Source: Clavelina lepadiformis | Taxonomy: Eukaryota; Chordata; Ascidiacea; Aplousobranchia; Clavelinidae | Reading direction: 5' to 3' | DNA length: 64,000 nucleotides | Assembly (NCBI RefSeq): GCF_947623445.1 | Contig: NC_135244.1 | Span: forward strand, 8,990,001-9,054,000 | Shown here: one piece after another, positions 59,501 to 64,000 of the stretch | How the letters are laid out: each line of letters opens with the position of its first letter | How positions within the stretch are numbered: the first letter of the stretch is position 1 | Position numbers and translations under genes: made by a program | The notes under the pieces: generated by a model | The model's database searches: none | Seen by the model: the letters and a program-made list of their open reading frames with translations, nothing else | What the model was told of the DNA's origin: nothing

Positions 59501-60450
59501 AAAACAAATTATAGTTGTATTTAATACATAAGACATAAAATTTGAGTTTACATTTTTAAACTCAAATTTAACATTTTTCAACTTTGAGGTTAAGTTAGTC
59601 CAAATGATGAGTTTTTTGAGTTTGCATCTCTGATTTTTGGTTAGAAATCCTGTCTTGAATGTGAACTGAGGTTAAACCATTTCATTAAAAATCCTTTATT
59701 CAATATAATGGCAGGAAATTATTCTTTTGATTTAAGCCAATGTGTCTTTGGAATTGCCCCTCACTTTAAGTAAACTATCAACTTGCTAAAATATGTTTAA
59801 ATTACTAGCATCCTTCAAATTCTTTAAAAAATTCCTTGCTGATGTCAATAACCAAAGAATATAATATTTGAAACTTAACAACCTTATGCCCACAATGGGG
59901 GTTAAAAGGACATGTTCACCTCTACAATGGTGTTAAAATTATGTACGCGTTAAAACTGTGTAGTTACATATTGCATGTGCCTAAAAGCTACTTCAACAAA
60001 GATTAAGAGGTTAGAAAACTCTGTTTCTGAAACAAATATGTTCATTATAAAACTTTAAACCGGTTTTTCACAAAACTTGGTTTAAGGCATTTTAGTTTAG
60101 TAGTGACAATCTTGCTCACAAGATGACCGTATTCTGACCCTCGATAGAATTAGTTTGGGTACTACTACTAACCAAGGGTAAGTATCATACTACCGGTATT
60201 CAAAATTATTTACAATTCACAGTATGCATTCACAGTCAAGCATGTATTATTATTATCACTTCAGCCAACAGCAACAACAAACCTGTGATAAGTTTGTTAT
60301 GCCGAGCAGAAAACATATTGCATCCAAAATATTTGATTTTCCACTTCCATTTAATCCAGTTATAGCATTGAACTGAACATCAAATCCATTTATTTCTGTA
60401 CGCTGTGCATACGATTTAAATCCATCTATGGTGATACCTTTTATGTGCAT
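44560..60450 (-). CDS. SMC2: Condensin subunit SMC2, 24 exons, 1193 aa
   Basis: Exons: 60450-60283, 52997-52860, 52581-52432, 51920-51786, 51615-51409, 50881-50810, 50661-50512, 50374-50252, 50048-49938, 49861-49702, 49627-49510, 48744-48659, 48589-48441, 48310-48164, 48073-47912, 47828-47648, 47582-47389, 47323-47180, 47089-46895, 46784-46584, 46513-46397, 46290-46130, 44960-44813, 44724-44560. Every junction keeps frame and the total is 1194 codons; human SMC2 has 1197 residues. The N-terminal ATPase half carries [19 protein letters not shown] and Walker [10 protein letters not shown] (32-40). Coiled coil flanks a hinge ([11 protein letters not shown] to [13 protein letters not shown], exons 12-15). 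The C-terminal half carries the LSGGQR signature (exon 22, completed in 23) and Walker [23 protein letters not shown]2 pairs with SMC4 in condensins I and II and compacts mitotic chromosomes. Intron 1 (52998-60282) contains another gene and nested transposons; introns 11 and 22 contain hAT elements. The C-terminal tail (about 20 residues, Ser/Asn/Lys-rich) is lineage-specific. Confidence 0.97.
45464..45711. mobile_element. hAT-type MITE (248 bp) in SMC2 intron 22
   Basis: Left end CAGGGATGACGAA, right end (inverted) CAGAGGTGACGAA, flanked by the exact 8-bp duplication CCTTATAT (45456-45463, 45712-45719). GCGGGCCAC and GCGGACCGC follow the left end. No coding capacity. Confidence 0.88.
48801..49474. 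mobile_element. Palindromic (foldback) hAT-type element, 674 bp, in SMC2 intron 11
   Basis: The two halves are nearly perfect inverted copies of each other (arms of about 325 bp, loop about 49126-49148), starting TAGGATGTTTCATTTTTTC and ending with its inverse. The exact 8-bp duplication CTAGAGAT (48793-48800, 49475-49482) fits the hAT preference nTnnnnAn. Only scattered differences separate the arms (e.g. T/G at the AATTTAAAAAA block, AATTGCATT versus AACTAAAAT). No coding capacity. RNA from this intron would form a very long hairpin. Confidence 0.93.
53447..56027 (+). CDS. C-type lectin-like membrane receptor inside SMC2 intron 1 (4 exons, 332 aa as modelled)
   Basis: Exons 53447-53873, 54008-54200, 54272-54546 and 55924-56027, with phases 1, 2, 1. 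Residues about 15-140 form one CTLD with the four canonical cysteines (LACEKF, ENCVSI, NHCETN, YVCQR), WIG in FYWIGAHR, an EPSND loop where Ca-dependent lectins have EPN, and WYDN at the WND position. A Thr/Ser stalk (143-178) precedes one membrane helix (about 180-204, [19 protein letters not shown]) and a basic stop (YKKRR). The tail has Y253VN, Y259QSI, NPNY281EM, Y293VN, Y296RN, Y317VDI and Y321, resembling SH2/PTB docking sites. No signal peptide follows ATG 53447. An acceptor (ctgacag, 53431-53437) sits just upstream, so a 5' exon with the signal probably exists and was not found. Ligand and pathway are unknown. Confidence 0.85.
54547..54638 (+). other. Alternative short 3' end of the lectin receptor
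   Basis: If the donor at 54547 is not used, the frame continues GKRY and stops at TAG 54558-54560. AATAAA occurs at 54619-54624 and 54633-54638, 60-75 bases later. This would give a 302-residue form lacking Y317 and Y321. Confidence 0.45.
56124..56807. mobile_element. pogo/Tigger-like element (684 bp) in SMC2 intron 1, host of a nested MITE
   Basis: Left end CAGTAGAATTCGCCTATAG and the same inverted on the right (...CTATAGGCGAATTCTACTG), flanked by TA (56122-56123, 56808-56809), as in Tc1/mariner-pogo elements. Both subterminal zones consist of short degenerate repeats of GTGTCACTATAGGCGAA type (at least four near each end). No transposase remains. A (TA)n microsatellite follows directly on the right. 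Confidence 0.85.
56231..56402. mobile_element. MITE (172 bp) nested in the 684-bp element
   Basis: CAGTAGAACTCGCATATAAC on the left and, inverted on the right, CAATAGAACTTGCATATAA, with TA flanks (56229-56230, 56403-56404). Internal TCCGTTATATGCG palindromes. Same family as 29640-30156. Confidence 0.83.
57903..59217. mobile_element. piggyBac element (1315 bp), internally decayed
   Basis: Flanked by TTAA on both sides (57899-57902, 59218-59221), the obligatory piggyBac target. Inverted ends CACTAGAACAGCCG and CACTAGAACGGCCG differ at one base. Subterminal palindromes GGTGTCGAAATCGACAC occur at about 57917 and 58099, with the variant GGTGTCGTTTTCGACACC at about 59158, possibly transposase-binding sites. 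It carries a transposase remnant at 58316-58831. At about half the length of an autonomous element, most of the transposase is deleted. Confidence 0.92.
58316..58831 (+). pseudogene. piggyBac transposase C-terminal remnant
   Basis: One frame reads [22 protein letters not shown], given here in parts KVGVEVFDQ and [12 protein letters not shown], then a stop at 58499-58501 where the family has Trp (RRW; TGG changed to TGA), then [20 protein letters not shown] and SRRSFILQL. After stops at 58739 and 58748 the same frame ends with a cysteine-rich tail ([14 protein letters not shown] and TECKNC). This is the order found in piggyBac transposases (VDxxDQ...RRWP, NAW, C-terminal zinc-binding domain). 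The catalytic core N-terminal to it is missing. Confidence 0.85.
59818..60113. repeat. Dispersed repeat A, copy 2 (SMC2 intron 1)
   Basis: Colinear with 12970-13262 in the same orientation. See that entry for the shared blocks. Confidence 0.6.
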
Positions 60451-61825
60451 GCTCTTAGAACATACTTTGTAAATATGACTTAAAATACTGTAAAAATAAA
60501 TTGCAACAGTAATTTAGTACATTCGGAATGAGATATAAGTTTGAAAGATATAACTCGAGCTCAGCATTTTCGCAAGCCAGTATCAATGGCCCTGGGATAC
60601 GTAACAGATGCTACGGTAAAAAGTGGATATAATAAAATCTAATATTTTTCAGAAAAAGAACACTTCTCTGAAAAAAATATCAACCAGTTAGGCTATTTGG
60701 AGACAACCGTGACAATATGATAACAAATTTAACGCTCAATATGTCTGACTTTTGGAGGTTTAATGAATAAAACGGCAAATTTAATCATATGTCTACCTCG
60801 AACGACAAAGCGTGTCAATTGACGAACATAGCTTAAAATTTCACACTAAGTCTACCAAAGGTTTGATTCCAGTCTGCAGAATCATTACAACGTGATACAT
60901 AGCCTACATGCCTTCTGTCCTTCATACATTTAGAGGGAGAAAAGACAGAGAAGGCTGTACTTCAAAGAAGTTTTTCTTACTAAATAAATGAACGATTTGT
61001 ATTTTATGTGTATTATGCGTCAATTGACGCACTTGGTCGTTTTTCTCTTCGGCTTGGTAGGCATGTACCTTCTTTTGAGGTCCAACTGTTTTACACAAAG
61101 TTTCACCAGCAGATAAGATCAGATTGCAACTGTTTGCTTCAGTTTCCTTTCAGTGTTTTTCTCTGTGTTCGCGCCACTTTTTTCTTTCATAGACATCCTT
61201 CGATTTCATAAAATTTGTATCATTGACATTGTACAAACATCTACTTACTCCAAAAACACGTTTTTAGATGGAGTCGTACCGATGGCACGAAAATATTTAC
61301 AGATCATCACATATGTATACCAGAAATGTGCAAATTATAAATAATGAAACGCTTTTTCAAACTAATGAAAACATATTTGTGATTTGTATCGTGTTTAATG
61401 AAAACGATTACATTCAGACAAATCAAAACAATTGAATTTTTAATCATAAGAATGATATACTTTTCAATATGATAGTTTTTTAACAGTTTTTATACAAAAA
61501 TTTTAAACCCAAACTCAAGAAAACAAATAATGTAATAAATAATAATTAATTCATAAGGGGAATACCCCACCTCAATAAATAAAAATATGTCCCTACCACC
61601 TGATGCAAAAAAAATATGTTTTGTTAAAACCCAGTTTGCCCGAATCGGCAGTCAGTGCATATTAAGCCGTGGTAGGCCTATAGGCACTGGGCAATCGGTA
61701 ATTAGTACCGTCGGTAACCGTTCTGGCGCTTGGTAAAAATGTATCGACTGTCCAATAGGATATTCAGTGCTGTTTTAAGAAAGTAATAGACTCTCGGTAC
61801 CAGTAGGCTACTCATAGGGTATAAC
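60451..61825. other. 5' flank of SMC2, no gene seen
   Basis: Should contain the SMC2 promoter and, on the plus strand, the region before the C1orf198-like gene. No TATA box or other element could be assigned with confidence. Confidence 0.35.
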
Positions 61826-62135
61826 CAGGGTTGCCATCTTTCTCAACTCAAAGATAAGGACGACTAGAAAATGAACGAGGAATACCACCTTAAACAGTGT
61901 ACAACAAGAGAAAGCAACCAATGTTCCTAAAAAAAAAACAAGACACTATCTGCATGTTCATAATTTTGGTATCTCTTTGGTACAAAATGGTATCGTAAAG
62001 GTGACAAAATGCCCAAAATAAGGACGAAAGTGAAAATAAGGACATTTCTTTGAAAAAAGGACAAACATATTTTCTAAGACACGGACCTTTAAAATAAGGA
62101 CAAATATTAGAAATGAGGACGGCATGGCAACCCTG
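61826..62135. mobile_element. hAT-type MITE, copy 2 (310 bp)
   Basis: CAGGGTTGCCA...TGGCA(A)CCCTG termini with the exact 8-bp duplication GGTATAAC (61818-61825, 62136-62143). Internal sequence matches 4339-4647 along its whole length (shared AGAAAGCAACCAATGTTCCT, TATCTGCATGTTC, TTGGTATCTCTTTGGTAC). The exact duplication suggests this is the younger insertion. Confidence 0.92.
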
Positions 62136-62143
62136 GGTATAAC

Positions 62144-63173
62144 GAATCCTGATGCAAGTGCAATTTTTGCCTTAATGCAGTATGGCCCGATTATATAGGT
62201 TACTTTAGGTAAAAATGTAAGTTACCTCATTCCGTACAACTTTACTAGACGTTTGTAAATCAGAAAAGGTCAGCGAAAGCTAGAATTTGCATTAAGGTTG
62301 GGCAGCCTGTCTGCGAAAGTACCAAGTGTCAGAATTTTACCAAAATAGTCGGTATTTTGATATTAATTTTTGGTCCAATTTTAATGGAGTTTTTGCAGGT
62401 AGTTAGCAAGATTCTTCTAACTATATACCAAACTTGAAGTCTCTACTTACAATACTTCTTAAGTTCCATCACGTAAAACTCACCCCAGACTGCAGAGTAT
62501 GACAAGATCACACCCAAGATTTTTTTCTAAAATGGCAATACACACCGAGATAATGCTTGAATGAAATTGTTATTTTATTCATGAAACTGTTGACCAATGA
62601 AATTGTTAGTTCATTCATTCCTAACTGGCACACCACCTAATGAGAAACAGTATGATTAACTTCATTTACCGTTAATTACTATTATTAAATTTAATTATCA
62701 TTCCCTTTAATTTTGTGTCGTACCTTTGTCATTCTGATTACTTTATGAGGTCATTTGATTGAATTGGCCGTCGTGTTTGCATGCTCTGTGTGAGCGCATG
62801 TTAAATTACATAATTGCAAGGATCATCAGTTTAAGTTTTCAAAGAATGGGAAACATTGATTTTTCCCTCTATTTCTATCATATAAGGCTGCACCACAAAC
62901 AACGGGTAGCCTTGGACCACAAGTCATAACAGCTGCTTTCTCACTTACCGTCACCCCGGAATTTTGCTTCTGCACCCCCTGAGATCTTGACAAAAGAACT
63001 CAGAAGAACCTGATTTTCAAGCCTAAAATGAAATTTCGATGTCCAGTTCAAAAACTGTAATATCTTACTAAACAAACAAGAGAGATCTATTTTTTCACAC
63101 ACTTGCATATTAATTCTTCCTCTATGTTTCTTTAAATTTTCACAGTGATATCGATTGCAGGAAACTGAAAATC
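62144..63173. other. Intergenic, upstream of the C1orf198-like gene
   Basis: No exon. An acceptor (gattgcag, about 63160) lies 13 bases before the start codon at 63174, pointing to a 5' UTR intron or trans-splicing. Confidence 0.35.
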
Positions 63174-63504
63174 ATGGCATTGTGGACTAGTGACCCTGTA
63201 AAGGCCAAAATAGTTCACAAGTATTTTGCCAGCCTTAATCCAATGGCTGCAAAAATTATCGAAGCAAAGTCAAGGATCAAGCACTCTTATTCAAAAGGTA
63301 CTTGTTGGCGAACTGTTTTTTTTCAACCAAATATTGTTTTAGAAGTGTTTCATTTTAATATATACTATGGGGTTGAACATTGATACCATGTAATAATGGA
63401 ACGGTAACCTTATTTTAGATGATTGGAAAAGAATGTCAGTTGCTGAACAGGAGGAAGCAATCAACAAGTATATTATCACACCTGACGCAACTGCCAGGTC
63501 ATAA
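63174..63504 (+). CDS. C1orf198: C1orf198-like (DUF4706) gene, first two coding exons, continues off the window or ends early
   Basis: Exon 1 is 63174-63297 (phase 1) and exon 2 starts at 63419. The joined protein contains KYFASLNPMAAKIIEAKSRI, then SYSKDDWKRMSVAEQEEAIN, aligning with the human C1orf198 N-terminus (YFSSLSPMARKIMQDKEKI, then WARLPPAQQDEII). The frame reaches TAA at 63502-63504 (ATARS). A weak donor inside GCCAG|GTCATA at about 63496 could carry the reading frame into exons beyond 64000, as expected from the human length of about 327 residues. The function of the family is not established. Confidence 0.72.
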
Positions 63505-64000
63505 GACATATTTGAAAAACACGTTCTGTCAGTTTGTTTTATTAAGAAACAAAGCTGTCAATATATTTGTAAAAGACGGTGGTTCATATATTGTATCACT
63601 TTATATATATATATGCATATTTTGTTTGGAGATTTAATCTTAAGCTAGTTGTATAATCATTTATTACTTGGCAAAAATCAAAAATACTTTAATCATAACA
63701 AAAAATTGAATCCTACATACTGTTGCACACAACTTATTATATAATTTCAAAATTTACAAGCTACAATAACTTAAGTAATTAGGTAAATTGTCTGTTTAAA
63801 ACATTCTGACCGAACAATTAAACGTAAAGTAAAACATTAATACGTTATTTATTGCTATCATCACTTCCACCATACATTTTCTCCAACCTAATTGCATATC
63901 ATTAACTGTCTTAACTGCAAAACAGTATTGGGTTAAGAAAATTCAGCGTTTCTTGTTTGCTTAATGCATTATGATATTCAACTGTATTAATTTGTTTTTT
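63505..64000. other. Probable intron of the C1orf198-like gene, or its 3' flank
   Basis: AT-rich, with a short TA microsatellite near 63605. No further exon recognised before the window ends. Confidence 0.35.

Noticed and set aside
1-64000. CRISPR arrays, bacterial operons, rRNA or tRNA genes
   Set aside because: No regularly spaced identical repeats, no Shine-Dalgarno-led gene strings, and no tRNA A/B-box pairs with a foldable cloverleaf were found by eye; the window is clearly eukaryotic.

Overview
The window reads as nuclear DNA of an invertebrate chordate. It is AT-rich and its spliced genes have GT-AG introns, mostly about 60-900 bp long. The proteins are close to vertebrate families: an LDL-receptor cytoplasmic tail with FDNPVY, SMC2, PSMD14, EEF1AKMT2, SLC52, SLC39A and C1orf198/DUF4706. 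Gene density, intron size and the load of small DNA transposons would fit an ascidian such as Ciona. That assignment is inference; nothing in the window proves the species. All exon models were built by eye from open frames, splice sites and phase bookkeeping.

Layout: 3' end of a VLDLR/LRP8-like receptor (+, 162-637); a decayed CREG-like copy (-, 2210-2660); a 13-exon Tudor/Spin-Ssty plus zinc-finger gene I could not name (-, 9575-5170); about 6 kb with nothing recognisable; a broken C2H2 zinc-finger copy (15629-15908); two riboflavin-transporter genes of the SLC52 family facing each other tail to tail (+, 16302-20071; -, 23804-21250) with the same six-exon structure; about 10 kb of repeats (23.8-33.5 kb); single-exon PSMD14 (+, 33552-34487); a mariner remnant; single-exon SLC39A8/14-like metal transporter (-, 39326-37794); EEF1AKMT2 (+, 43454-44429), tail to tail with the 24-exon SMC2 gene (-, 60450-44560); and the first two exons of a C1orf198-like gene (+, from 63174).

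The most unusual part is SMC2. Its first intron (7.3 kb) holds a complete-looking C-type lectin receptor gene on the opposite strand (53447-56027). The predicted receptor has one CTLD, one transmembrane segment and a cytoplasmic tail rich in tyrosine motifs. The same intron also holds two separate nested transposon pairs. Another SMC2 intron contains a 674-bp almost perfectly palindromic hAT-type element with an exact 8-bp target duplication.

Mobile DNA is the other theme. By matching terminal repeats to target duplications I delimited eight hAT-type insertions, one piggyBac, one solo LTR, one mariner and three pogo/Tigger-like MITEs. Several are nested. Two copies of one dispersed repeat give reciprocal empty sites for each other's insertions. 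No CRISPR array, rRNA or convincing tRNA gene was seen. The housekeeping genes (proteasome, condensin, eEF1A methylation, nutrient transport) do not form a functional cluster.
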